Assembly: GCF_011250515.1 (NCBI RefSeq)
Contig: NZ_JAANOP010000002.1
Location: 248,001 to 312,000 of the forward strand
Length of the DNA: 64,000 nt
Direction: 5' to 3'
Source: Aquirufa ecclesiirivi
GTDB taxonomy: Bacteria > Bacteroidota > Bacteroidia > Cytophagales > Spirosomataceae
Part shown: piece by piece, positions 1 to 7,748 of the stretch
How positions within the stretch are numbered: the first letter of the stretch is position 1
Layout: every line of letters begins with the position of its first letter
Notes under the pieces: model-generated
Told to the model about the DNA's origin: nothing
What the model saw: only the letters and a program-made list of their open reading frames with translations
The model's database searches: none
Program-made: the position numbers and the translations under genes

Positions 1-345
1 GACTTTACTCAATTTTATAAGCAATTACACTTTTTCGGTCGGGCTAGAATCAATATTTCCAGATTCTTTCCTAAAGAATTAAAATGGGTACATTTTTTCC
101 CAGCTTGTTATTTAATCGGATTAATTCTTGTTGGAATATGCCTTATTCTATTTCCTGAATTGGGTAAATACTTGGCTGGATTTGTCGTATTGTATTGGTT
201 GGGGATATTTATCGATGCAATTGTTCAAACAAAAAGCCTTAAAATAGCAATCCTTGGACTTATCGCAGCTAACATTCAGTTAATCGCTTATGGCCAAGGA
301 TTTCTAGAAGAGGCATGGCAGAAATTTACCAATAAGCCTTCTTAA
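1..345 (+). CDS. Glycosyltransferase family 2, C-terminal fragment
   Basis: The frame is open from base 1, so the gene starts upstream of the window and only the last 114 residues are visible. They begin with a basic stretch, QLHFFGRARINISRFFP, followed by two or three hydrophobic membrane segments and a short soluble tail. This basic segment with a C-terminal membrane hairpin is typical of inverting family 2 glycosyltransferases in Bacteroidota that modify surface sugars at the inner membrane. The catalytic GT-A domain lies outside the window, so the assignment rests on the tail and on the neighbouring LPS genes. Its 3' end overlaps the convergent hldD by 20 bases. A short reading of this frame beginning at the TTG at 160 is not a separate gene. 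Confidence 0.65.
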   Translation, partial: DFTQFYKQLHFFGRARINISRFFPKELKWVHFFPACYLIGLILVGICLILFPELGKYLAGFVVLYWLGIFIDAIVQTKSLKIAILGLIAANIQLIAYGQGFLEEAWQKFTNKPS

Positions 346-1291
346 GCAAATAATTCTGAACGTAATCTTTCACTCCTTCTTCCAATGTATGGAAAGGTTG
401 TGTAAAACCAATTTGACGTAACTTCGACATATTGGCTTCGGTAAAGTATTGGTACTTATCACGTATATCCATGGGCGTATCGATGTAATTAATAACAGCC
501 TCTTTGCCCATAGCAGCAAAAGTCGATTTACCTAAATCATTAAATGAACGAGCAATGCCAGTTCCTAAATTGTAGATTCCTGAGTTCTTACGGTGTTCCA
601 TGAAGAAGATACATACATCGATTAAATCTTTGACATAGATAAAATCCCTCATTTGCTCGCCATCACCATAATCTGGACGGTGCGATCGGAATAAGTTAAG
701 ACTCCCCTTTTCATTGATTTGACGGAATGCATGCCAAATAACCGAGGCCATGCGACCTTTATGGTATTCATTAGGACCATACACATTAAAAAACTTCAAT
801 CCAGCCCAGAAAAAAGGCTTTTTCTCTTGTTGCAATGCCCAAATATCAAAGTCGTTTTTTGAATCTCCATAGGGATTCAATGGCTTTAATCCGGGTATTT
901 TACTTTCATCGTCATCGTATCCTAATTCTCCCAAACCATAAGTTGCAGCAGATGAAGCATACACCAATGGAATTTGATATTCAACACAACGATTCCAAAT
1001 TTCCTTGGAATAATTCACATTCAAATCATCAAAGATCGATTTATCAAACTCGGTGGTGTCCGTACGAGCACCAATGTGAAAGATGAACTCCACTTCTCTA
1101 AAATTGGAATCTAACCAAGAGAAAAACTGAGTTCTCTCCACTTTTTCCTTGATTTTTTTACCAAGCAAATTTTTGTTTTTTTCCTCGAAAGAAAAATCAT
1201 CTACTGCGATAATGTAGTTAAAATTCAATTCGTTTAATTTTTGAATTAAACAACTACCAATGAATCCAGCAGCTCCTGTAACAATGATCAT
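326..1291 (-). CDS. hldD: ADP-glyceromanno-heptose 6-epimerase
   Basis: This extended short-chain dehydrogenase converts ADP-D-glycero-D-manno-heptose to the L,D form for the LPS inner core, in the cytoplasm. The NAD(P)-binding glycine motif GAAGFIGS lies at residues 6-13. The catalytic serine is in YASSAATYG (about 111-119), and the Tyr-Lys pair is Y141 and K145 in PYGDSK. A long substrate-binding C-terminal half contains FFNVYGPNE and RDFIYVKD, both characteristic of the HldD/RfaD branch. The 321 residues fit the family. The ATG at 1291 is the natural start. A -7-like TAAATTTG lies upstream at 1321-1328 on this strand, with no clear -33 partner. Confidence 0.95.
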   Translation of the reverse strand: MIIVTGAAGFIGSCLIQKLNELNFNYIIAVDDFSFEEKNKNLLGKKIKEKVERTQFFSWLDSNFREVEFIFHIGARTDTTEFDKSIFDDLNVNYSKEIWNRCVEYQIPLVYASSAATYGLGELGYDDDESKIPGLKPLNPYGDSKNDFDIWALQQEKKPFFWAGLKFFNVYGPNEYHKGRMASVIWHAFRQINEKGSLNLFRSHRPDYGDGEQMRDFIYVKDLIDVCIFFMEHRKNSGIYNLGTGIARSFNDLGKSTFAAMGKEAVINYIDTPMDIRDKYQYFTEANMSKLRQIGFTQPFHTLEEGVKDYVQNYLLKKAYW

Positions 1292-1351
1292 AATTAAATA
1301 GATTATATAGATTTAGCCTTCAAATTTACGTAGAATCCCAATAGCATTCCA

Positions 1352-1380
1352 TACCTTTGCAGAATTAATGGTGATTCTGC
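1352..1380 (+). promoter_or_regulatory. Putative -7 element and leader hairpin upstream of the pterin synthase-lpxB pair
   Basis: TACCTTTG at 1352-1359 matches the Bacteroidota -7 consensus TAnnTTTG. It is directly followed by a perfect 7-bp inverted repeat, GCAGAAT (1359-1365) and ATTCTGC (1374-1380), with an 8-base loop. The start codon is at 1424, so a transcript would carry a leader of about 55-60 bases. No convincing TTTG is present 19-20 bases upstream, which lowers confidence. Confidence 0.4.
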
Positions 1381-1423
1381 TACTGTTTTCCCAGTTCACC
1401 CTCACTTTAAACAACTGAAAACA

Positions 1424-1846
1424 ATGGTTTACGTCATCCGCAAGGAACATTTTAATGCCGCACATCGGCTATACAATCCCAATTGGTCAGAAGCTAAGAA
1501 TGAAGAAGTATTTGGCCCCTGTGCTAACAAAAATTGGCACGGTCATAACTTTGAATTAATAGTCACCATAAAAGGTATTCCGGATCCAGAGACAGGATTT
1601 GTATTTGACTTAAAGGAATTAGGCAAACTGATTAAAAAAGAAATTATTGATAAGGTTGATCACAAAAACCTCAATATGGATGTAGATTTCATGACAGGTA
1701 AATTAGCCAGTTGTGAAAACTTAGTGATGGAATTTTGGAAAATTTTAGACCCAAAAATCAAATCCGCTTCTTCTAGTGCCCAATTGCATAAAATCCATTT
1801 GGTAGAAACCAATAAAAACTCGGTTGAATATTACGGAGAAATATAA
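1424..1846 (+). CDS. 6-pyruvoyl/6-carboxytetrahydropterin synthase family protein (COG0720)
   Basis: This is a T-fold pterin synthase acting on 7,8-dihydroneopterin triphosphate. Zinc ligands are H14 (in AAHR) and H39/H41 (in WHGHN), and the candidate catalytic cysteine is C33. The spacing is C-x5-HGH, the arrangement of biopterin-type 6-pyruvoyl-tetrahydropterin synthases. E. coli QueD (queuosine pathway) has C-x3-HGH. A biopterin-like role is therefore plausible, but many Bacteroidota genomes label this gene queD. Near the C-terminus, VETNKNS carries the conserved acidic residue. It ends directly against the ATG of lpxB (TAA then ATG), so the two genes are almost certainly co-transcribed. 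Confidence 0.85.
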   Translation: MVYVIRKEHFNAAHRLYNPNWSEAKNEEVFGPCANKNWHGHNFELIVTIKGIPDPETGFVFDLKELGKLIKKEIIDKVDHKNLNMDVDFMTGKLASCENLVMEFWKILDPKIKSASSSAQLHKIHLVETNKNSVEYYGEI

Positions 1847-2953
1847 ATGAAGTATTTTATACTAGCAGGCGAAAAATCGGGCGATTTACACGGTTCCAAA
1901 CTCATTAAGGAGCTATTATTGCTTGATCCTACTGCTAGCATACAAGCTTGGGGAGGAGATGACATGCAGGATGCGGGAGCAGAAGTTCTCATACATCATA
2001 AAGAGCTTGCTATCATGGGATTATTGGGTGTATTACAGAACATTCAACGACTTAAAGGCTTATTCCAAAAATTCAAAAATCAAATTCAAGCATTTCAACC
2101 AGACACCATCATCTTCATCGATTACGGTGGATTTAACTTAAAGGCAGCTAGAATTGCCAAATTGCAAGGATTTCATACCCAATTTTACATTGCTCCCAAA
2201 GTGTGGGCTTGGAATAAAGGCCGCGTAGATGTCATCAAAAAATGGATAGATCAATTGTATGTAATTTTCCCTTTCGAAAAGACGCTATTTGAAGAACATG
2301 GCATTTCTACTCATTATGTGGGTAATCCTTTGAAAGATTCCATTGATGGATTTCAGCCTAATCCCCAATTTGTCGAACACAACTCCATCCAACAACCTTG
2401 TATTTCGTTATTAGCAGGTAGTCGAAAGCAAGAAATATATGCGGCTTTGCCTGTTTTTCAAGACTTAAAGCTTCAATTCCCTAATTTACACTTTTATGTA
2501 GCTGGGCTTAAAGAATGGAAATCGATTTATGAGGCATATGATTTGGATATTATTTATGATGATACCTACAATTTGCTACAAGTATCACAAGTTGCCATTG
2601 TTACCTCTGGAACGGCGACATTAGAAACTGCCTTATTCAAAATACCCCAAATTGTCGTGTATAAGACAGACTGGCTATTTTATTCCTTAGCCAAACTATT
2701 GATAAAGATTAAATTCATATCCTTAGTCAACATCATTTTAGGTAAAGAAGCTGTTCCTGAAATGATACAATCTAAGTTTTCTGTTTCTTATATTTCAATT
2801 AAATTGAAGCAATTAATGGATACCAATTCATCCAGCAGGCAAATACAATTGAAAGCTTACGATGAATTATCTCACATCATAGGACCTGCAGGTGCATCGA
2901 AAAAAACAGCTAAGATGATGTATAATTATGCTTTAGCCTTTCAAGCTAAGTAA
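1847..2953 (+). CDS. lpxB: Lipid-A-disaccharide synthase
   Basis: LpxB is a GT-B glycosyltransferase of family 19. It joins UDP-2,3-diacylglucosamine and lipid X to form the lipid A disaccharide at the inner face of the cytoplasmic membrane. The protein opens with the family signature AGEKSGDLHG. It continues with FIDYGGFNLKAA, the strongly conserved IAPKVWAWNKGR, VGNPLKD and LLAGSRKQEI, and ends with the sugar-nucleotide region VTSGTATLETALF. The 368 residues are a normal length. The start codon follows the upstream stop without a gap. The 3' end overlaps the convergent acyltransferase gene by 13 bases. Confidence 0.96.
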   Translation: MKYFILAGEKSGDLHGSKLIKELLLLDPTASIQAWGGDDMQDAGAEVLIHHKELAIMGLLGVLQNIQRLKGLFQKFKNQIQAFQPDTIIFIDYGGFNLKAARIAKLQGFHTQFYIAPKVWAWNKGRVDVIKKWIDQLYVIFPFEKTLFEEHGISTHYVGNPLKDSIDGFQPNPQFVEHNSIQQPCISLLAGSRKQEIYAALPVFQDLKLQFPNLHFYVAGLKEWKSIYEAYDLDIIYDDTYNLLQVSQVAIVTSGTATLETALFKIPQIVVYKTDWLFYSLAKLLIKIKFISLVNIILGKEAVPEMIQSKFSVSYISIKLKQLMDTNSSSRQIQLKAYDELSHIIGPAGASKKTAKMMYNYALAFQAK

Positions 2954-3501
2954 TTCTTAATCCAAGATTTTTTTGTCCCTGGGATAGAAGCATAATAGTT
3001 CGCAATAACTTTCTTGTCCACTTCAAAATCTCCACTCGGATAAAATGGATCATTGATATGAACCCACTTATTCACATAATCAAATCCAACCATGATGATA
3101 GGAATGTTTGCCTGAACAGCAATGTGATAAAAACCTGTTTTTAATTCTTGTACATCTTTACGTGTGCCTTCAGGCGCCAGAGCGGCATGAAAATGTTTAT
3201 TTGCTTGATAAATATCGACAATCGCACTAACCAAATTTTGATTCTTTGATCGATCAACTGGGTAACCTCCTAACCAACGAAACAGCCAACCAAACGGACC
3301 CTTAAAAAGTTCTTGTTTACCCCAAAAATAGATTTTCATATCAAGTAAAGAACGAACCCCTAAACCAATAGGGAAATCAACCCAAGTAGCGTGAGGACAT
3401 ACGATGACGATACTTTTGGGAATATCTCGTGGAATTTTTCCTTTCATTTCCCAACCCATTCCTTTAAAGAATAAGTCGAACAATGCAGATTTTATGAGCA
3501 T
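2941..3501 (-). CDS. 1-acyl-sn-glycerol-3-phosphate acyltransferase-like protein (PlsC family)
   Basis: This small PlsC-family acyltransferase probably transfers an acyl chain to a lysophospholipid or related lipid at the inner membrane. The catalytic HX4D motif is in CPHATWVDFP near residues 36-41. The downstream glycerophosphate-binding motif is APEGTRKD at about 118-125. It has 186 residues and lacks the N-terminal membrane helix of longer PlsC proteins. Its start overlaps the end of the HAD gene by 10 bases, so the two are translationally linked. The exact acceptor cannot be deduced, and a role in making an unusual phospholipid or ornithine lipid is equally possible. Confidence 0.85.
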   Translation of the reverse strand: MLIKSALFDLFFKGMGWEMKGKIPRDIPKSIVIVCPHATWVDFPIGLGVRSLLDMKIYFWGKQELFKGPFGWLFRWLGGYPVDRSKNQNLVSAIVDIYQANKHFHAALAPEGTRKDVQELKTGFYHIAVQANIPIIMVGFDYVNKWVHINDPFYPSGDFEVDKKVIANYYASIPGTKKSWIKNYLA

Positions 3502-4130
3502 AATTGCAATAAATAGGAGTCAATTTGATTTAAAGAACACGAAGGATCAATGAGCACTCCATTAATGCCTACTCGTTTTGCTGATTCAATATTATGAAAA
3601 TTATCATCAAAAAAAACAATATTTTCCGGTTTTAACGATAAATCTTGAATTACATGGTAATAAATATTCACATCGGGCTTAATCAATCCTAGATTAAAGG
3701 AAAAATATGTTTTCTGAAACAAGGTAAATAGACTCTCTCCTTGCGGCCCTAAAGGCACTTGTGTGAATTTCTTGGCGTGAATGGCACTGGTATTACTTAA
3801 CAAATAGAGGGAGAATTGCTTGGATAAATTTTCAAGCCATTCATATACACCAGGATGAAAATTCAATAGAAGTGCTAAAAATGCCTGATCAAATTGTTCA
3901 TCTGTACAGTTCAAAGCTAATTTTACTCGAAGAAACTCTCTAAATTCTTCATCACTTTGTAATCCACTTTCATAAGCTGCCCAAAGGGACTGACTATGCG
4001 TTAACTCTTTAACTTCTTGGCTAGAATATTGATGGGATAAATTAGAGAAAGCGTGATACGTCTTATCTAAATCAATGGGTAATAAAACATTGCCTAAATC
4101 AAAAAGAAGTGAAGGTTTAGAAGTAGACAT
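3492..4130 (-). CDS. HAD family hydrolase (phosphatase-like, subfamily IA)
   Basis: A haloacid-dehalogenase-fold hydrolase of 212 residues. Motif I is LLFDLGNVLLPID near residues 9-21. It has Asn where many family members have the second Asp, so it resembles the YihX / epoxide-hydrolase N-domain branch that also reads D-x-G-N-V. Motif II is LLSNTSA (about 114-120), the motif III lysine is in GLIKPD (about 148-153), and motif IV is FFDDNFHNIESA (about 173-184). A helical cap lies between motifs I and II. It probably hydrolyses a small phosphorylated metabolite, with unknown substrate. It lies between accA (5 bases away) and the acyltransferase gene. Confidence 0.85.
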   Translation of the reverse strand: MSTSKPSLLFDLGNVLLPIDLDKTYHAFSNLSHQYSSQEVKELTHSQSLWAAYESGLQSDEEFREFLRVKLALNCTDEQFDQAFLALLLNFHPGVYEWLENLSKQFSLYLLSNTSAIHAKKFTQVPLGPQGESLFTLFQKTYFSFNLGLIKPDVNIYYHVIQDLSLKPENIVFFDDNFHNIESAKRVGINGVLIDPSCSLNQIDSYLLQLCS

Positions 4131-4135
4131 AGCCT

Positions 4136-5092
4136 TTACTCAACGACAACACCCATTTTACCGTACTTATCTATACGTGCGTCAATTCGTGCACGACTAT
4201 CCATAGCACAAAGATTTTTCAATTCTTCTTTGATAACGGATTTCATTTTTGCGGCAGCCGCATCTGGATCTAAATGCGCACCTCCTAATGGCTCAGGAAT
4301 AATCCCATCAATTAAGCCATTTTGCTCCATATCATTTGCTGTCAATTTCAAAGCTTCCGCAGCTTGCTCCTTATAATTCCATGATCTCCATAAAATAGAA
4401 GAACAAGATTCAGGAGAAATTACCGAATACCAAGTATTTTCCATCATTAAAACACGATCTCCAACCGCTATACCTAATGCACCACCTGACGCTCCTTCAC
4501 CGATGATAATGCAAATAACAGGTACTTTCAACATGAACATATCACGAATATTCCTTGCTATAGCTTCACCTTGTCCCCTTTCTTCTGCTTCTAAACCTGG
4601 AAATGCACCTGGGGTATCAATTAAACAAACAACTGGCTTATTGAATTTCTCCGCCATTTTCATCAAACGCAATGCCTTACGGTATCCTTCAGGATTGGGC
4701 ATTCCAAAATTCCGATATTGTCTTTGCTTGGTATTACGGCCTTTTTGTTGGCCAATGAACATCACAGAAAATTCTCCATCTATATTCCCAAATCCACCCA
4801 CCATGGCTTTATCATCTGCTACCGAACGATCACCGTGAATTTCTATGAACTCTTCACATATTTTTTCAATATAATCAAACGTATAAGGACGATCGGGATG
4901 TCGAGATAACTGAACCCTTTGCCAGCGAGTTAAATTAGAAAATGTCTCTTTTTTCAATTCTAGAATTTTTTCTGTCAAGGATAGTACCGTAGCAGTAACA
5001 TCGACATTATTTTCAATTGCTAATTTGCGCATTTCTATCAACTTATCCTCTAATTCAGCAATTGGCTTTTCAAATTCTAATAATGTTCTCAT
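4136..5092 (-). CDS. accA: Acetyl-CoA carboxylase carboxyltransferase subunit alpha
   Basis: AccA is the alpha half of the carboxyltransferase that moves CO2 from biotin on AccB to acetyl-CoA, the committed step of fatty acid synthesis. The sequence shows the N-terminal coiled-coil [12 protein letters not shown], the conserved [22 protein letters not shown]-like [12 protein letters not shown], the crotonase-fold oxyanion region [16 protein letters not shown] and the [11 protein letters not shown] segment. I place the start at the ATG at 5092 ([10 protein letters not shown]), giving 318 residues, the usual family length. The frame stays open 11 codons further to 5125, but these do not resemble the family. 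It follows the beta-CASP gene and precedes the HAD gene. Confidence 0.95.
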   Translation of the reverse strand: MRTLLEFEKPIAELEDKLIEMRKLAIENNVDVTATVLSLTEKILELKKETFSNLTRWQRVQLSRHPDRPYTFDYIEKICEEFIEIHGDRSVADDKAMVGGFGNIDGEFSVMFIGQQKGRNTKQRQYRNFGMPNPEGYRKALRLMKMAEKFNKPVVCLIDTPGAFPGLEAEERGQGEAIARNIRDMFMLKVPVICIIIGEGASGGALGIAVGDRVLMMENTWYSVISPESCSSILWRSWNYKEQAAEALKLTANDMEQNGLIDGIIPEPLGGAHLDPDAAAAKMKSVIKEELKNLCAMDSRARIDARIDKYGKMGVVVE

Positions 5093-5125
5093 AGTAGATG
5101 TTAATTTCAAATGTAAAATTATCAA

Positions 5126-6550
5126 TTAAAGAATGAAAGTTTGATTCTTTTCGGGCAAAATAACATCTTGATATCCCAAATTTGTTAACGCTTCTTTGAA
5201 TTCTACCATACTTTCTTCTTCTCCATGTGATAGAAACACTTTTTTAAGCGTCGTTGGACTTTGTACTTTCATAAAATCCAACAAACCTAATTTATCAGCA
5301 TGTCCTGAAAACACATCAATTTTACGTATTTGAGCGTGAACTTTGTATTCACGATCCCTTACTTGGATGTGGTCCGTTCCAGCTAATAATTGTCGGCCTA
5401 AAGTACCTTCCGCGGCATAACCAATCAATAAAATAGTACAATACGTATTAGAAATATTATCAGCAATATGTGTTTCTACCCTACCTCCTGAAATCATTCC
5501 TGATGAAGAAATAATGATACAGGGTTCATGGTAATTTTTTATTGCTCTACTTTCTTTCTCCGTTTGTAAAAACTTCAAGTTGTCAAAATCGAATAGTTCA
5601 TCATATTCAGCTTGAAATTCTCTGGCTTCTTGATTTAAATAAGAGGAATATTTGGTATAAATCCGAGTAGAACTTTTCCCCATAGGACTATCAGTAAAAA
5701 CACGTATAGCAGGGAAATGATCTTCTTCAATCAAGCGATTTAAGGTATATAAGACAGCTTGCGTTCTACCTACTGAAAAAGCGGGTATAATTAATCTACC
5801 AGGTTTATCGATGCAAGTGGCCTTAATGATATCTCCTAAAGCTTTCTTAGTACTTTCTTTATCTTCATGTACTCGATTACCATATGTGGATTCACAAACC
5901 AAATAATCGCATGCTGGCATGGTTTGAGGATCAATGTGCAAAGGGTAATTTTTTCTACCCACATCTCCACTAAATCCCAAAGTTTTCTTGACTCCATTTT
6001 CAGTAATACCCAAATGAACATGGGCTGCACCCAATAAATGACCTGCTGGAATAAAGGTAATTTCTAAATTTTCTGTGGCTCTAAATTTCTTACTAAAAGG
6101 AATAGTAATAAAATGATTGACAGAATGTTCTACATCCTTTTGTAAATACAAATCCCCTTTACGTAAAAGGCGATCCATTTGTTTATGCTTTTTTCGACTT
6201 TCTCCTTGAGCAGCTTTTAACTTTCTTAAATGTAAGTTAGCTGAATCCATTAAAAGTAATTCCGCTAATTCAGCTGTAGGAGGTGTACAAAGAACTTGTC
6301 CTTCATATCCTTCCCGATAAAGCATAGGAATATTACCCGAATGGTCAATATGTGCATGAGTAAGAATAACCAAATTGATCAAAGAAGCATCAAATGGAAA
6401 GAATGCTTTATTCTCATAGGGCTCATCAAAATCGATCTCCCGCTCCATATCCGTACCACAATCAATCAAAATCTTAAAGCCATCTTCCAATTCAAGCAAA
6501 TACATACTTCCTGTCACTTGTTTGGCCGCACCTAAAAATTGTAGCTTCAT
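5126..6550 (-). CDS. Beta-CASP MBL-fold RNA-processing hydrolase
   Basis: A metallo-beta-lactamase-fold nuclease of the beta-CASP group, 474 residues. The zinc motif HAHIDH is at residues 65-70, followed by a further His in AGHLLGAAHV and the Asp of GFSGDVG. The beta-CASP insert carries PAFSVGRTQAVL and IIISSSGMISGGR, and the C-terminal RMMBL part has FSGHADKLGLLDF and FLSHGEEE. Relatives process or degrade RNA (YSH1/CPSF-like and bacterial MBL ribonucleases). Substrate specificity is not visible. The start is the ATG at 6550, since an earlier in-frame TTG at 6559 only adds MIY. It ends about 30 bases before accA. Confidence 0.9.
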   Translation of the reverse strand: MKLQFLGAAKQVTGSMYLLELEDGFKILIDCGTDMEREIDFDEPYENKAFFPFDASLINLVILTHAHIDHSGNIPMLYREGYEGQVLCTPPTAELAELLLMDSANLHLRKLKAAQGESRKKHKQMDRLLRKGDLYLQKDVEHSVNHFITIPFSKKFRATENLEITFIPAGHLLGAAHVHLGITENGVKKTLGFSGDVGRKNYPLHIDPQTMPACDYLVCESTYGNRVHEDKESTKKALGDIIKATCIDKPGRLIIPAFSVGRTQAVLYTLNRLIEEDHFPAIRVFTDSPMGKSSTRIYTKYSSYLNQEAREFQAEYDELFDFDNLKFLQTEKESRAIKNYHEPCIIISSSGMISGGRVETHIADNISNTYCTILLIGYAAEGTLGRQLLAGTDHIQVRDREYKVHAQIRKIDVFSGHADKLGLLDFMKVQSPTTLKKVFLSHGEEESMVEFKEALTNLGYQDVILPEKNQTFIL

Positions 6551-6566
6551 ATAAATCAAATAAATA

Positions 6567-6583
6567 GGGGCTCAAAGAGCCCC
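6567..6583 (-). terminator. Intrinsic terminator after the DUF6807 gene
   Basis: A perfect 7-bp stem, GGGGCTC (6567-6573) and GAGCCCC (6577-6583), closes on a 3-base loop between the end of the DUF6807 gene and the start of the beta-CASP gene. On the minus strand it is followed by a T-rich run (TATTTATTTGATTTAT). It would separate the SusCD locus from the accA block. Confidence 0.7.
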
Positions 6584-6626
6584 TGATACATGACAAAAAT
6601 ACAGCTTTTTCGTGAAATAGAAATGC

Positions 6627-7676
6627 CTATTTAACTTGCTTAGCAAAATCAGCCTGCATTTTATCCAAAACATCCTTAGTCAACTGCTTGTCGGCAATCA
6701 CCGTTCTATATCTAAATGTCACAAATTCTCCCTTTTTTAAAGTCAAATTACGCTCATCCTTACCATTACTGAAGACTTTAGCACCTAATGGATTTACGGC
6801 AAATAAACCATATCCTCTGGCATGCCAATAACTTGGATAGCTAACATTCGCTGGGTGATCTAAAATAGCAATGTTGATAGGATGATTATCCAATTCTCCT
6901 TTCAAATTCAACCATTTAGCACGGGTACTCCAAACCTTCTCACCTGTAATTCCTTCACTGCTCTCATAATCGCCACTTACTCCAGTATTATCTAATACAG
7001 GAACTTTTGTTTCTACTCCATGAGCATCCGTAAAAATATCTGGTTTATTCGAAGGGATTTCCAATTGACGAGCCACCCGAATCGCAAACATTCCATCTTT
7101 TACATCTTTAAAAAGAACGGTTTCTGCTAAAGCAGTTAAGGTAGTAATTCGATCAATGATACGAACATCCGAAGTTCCTGAAAAAGCATAGCTTGTCTTT
7201 TCTGCTAATACCTTCGCTCCTTTCCCATCACTGTCAATCCAAGTAGCCGAAACAGCTAATTCTCCTTTTTCTTTACCAGACTTCATGTTCAATACTTGTT
7301 CATGAACAATGGTTCCAAATTTATGACTCTTCATTCCATCTGAAATGTTATTGGAATTATTCCAATAATCAAAACCATTCACATCTTCGTAATTTAACCA
7401 CATACCGACGTGGTGAGGGTGATCAGTACGTTCTCCTGGACGAATAGCTACTGGATAACCACGCGTAATAGTACTCCCTTTAGCACTCAAAATAGGGTAA
7501 AGAACGGCCTTTTTCAGGATGGCTTCACCGGGGAAAAAATAAGAAGTAAAATACTTCCCACCAACCATCACATCAATCTTCTTTTCAGCATCATTTTTTT
7601 TGAAACTAACTGATTGGTTTTGAGCATTGACTTGAAAAGCGATGCAAGCAGATAAGATTAAAAATAATTTTTTCAT
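6627..7676 (-). CDS. DUF6807 / PmoA-like exported protein
   Basis: A 349-residue protein with a clear signal peptide (MKKLFLILSACIAFQVNAQN), so it acts in the periplasm or beyond. It belongs to the 'methane oxygenase PmoA-like' family (DUF6807). That label is historical: these are not particulate methane monooxygenase subunits and are common in saccharolytic Bacteroidota. Recognisable family segments are the histidine-rich GERTDHPHHVGMWLNYEDVNG near residues 80-100 and the HPANVSYPSYWHARGYGLFAVNP region near 275-300. The biochemical function is unknown. The clustered histidines suggest a metal or carbohydrate site. It lies downstream of susD, past a hairpin, and probably belongs to the same uptake locus. 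Confidence 0.85.
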   Translation of the reverse strand: MKKLFLILSACIAFQVNAQNQSVSFKKNDAEKKIDVMVGGKYFTSYFFPGEAILKKAVLYPILSAKGSTITRGYPVAIRPGERTDHPHHVGMWLNYEDVNGFDYWNNSNNISDGMKSHKFGTIVHEQVLNMKSGKEKGELAVSATWIDSDGKGAKVLAEKTSYAFSGTSDVRIIDRITTLTALAETVLFKDVKDGMFAIRVARQLEIPSNKPDIFTDAHGVETKVPVLDNTGVSGDYESSEGITGEKVWSTRAKWLNLKGELDNHPINIAILDHPANVSYPSYWHARGYGLFAVNPLGAKVFSNGKDERNLTLKKGEFVTFRYRTVIADKQLTKDVLDKMQADFAKQVK

Positions 7677-7694
7677 AAAAATAAGTTTAAAGTA

Positions 7695-7722
7695 AAATTC
7701 CGAGAATGACTCCTCGGAATTT
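7695..7722 (-). terminator. Hairpin between susD and the DUF6807 gene
   Basis: A perfect 10-bp stem, AAATTCCGAG (7695-7704) and CTCGGAATTT (7713-7722), has an 8-base loop and sits 27 bases after the susD stop. On the minus strand it is followed by TTACTTT rather than a long T-run. It may stop transcription only partly, or protect the 3' end of the susCD message. Confidence 0.6.
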
Positions 7723-7748
7723 CACAAAATAACAAAATCAAATTGACA

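Noticed and set aside
160-345. Stand-alone 61-residue membrane protein
   Set aside because: It starts at a TTG within a frame open from base 1, so it is the tail of a larger glycosyltransferase.
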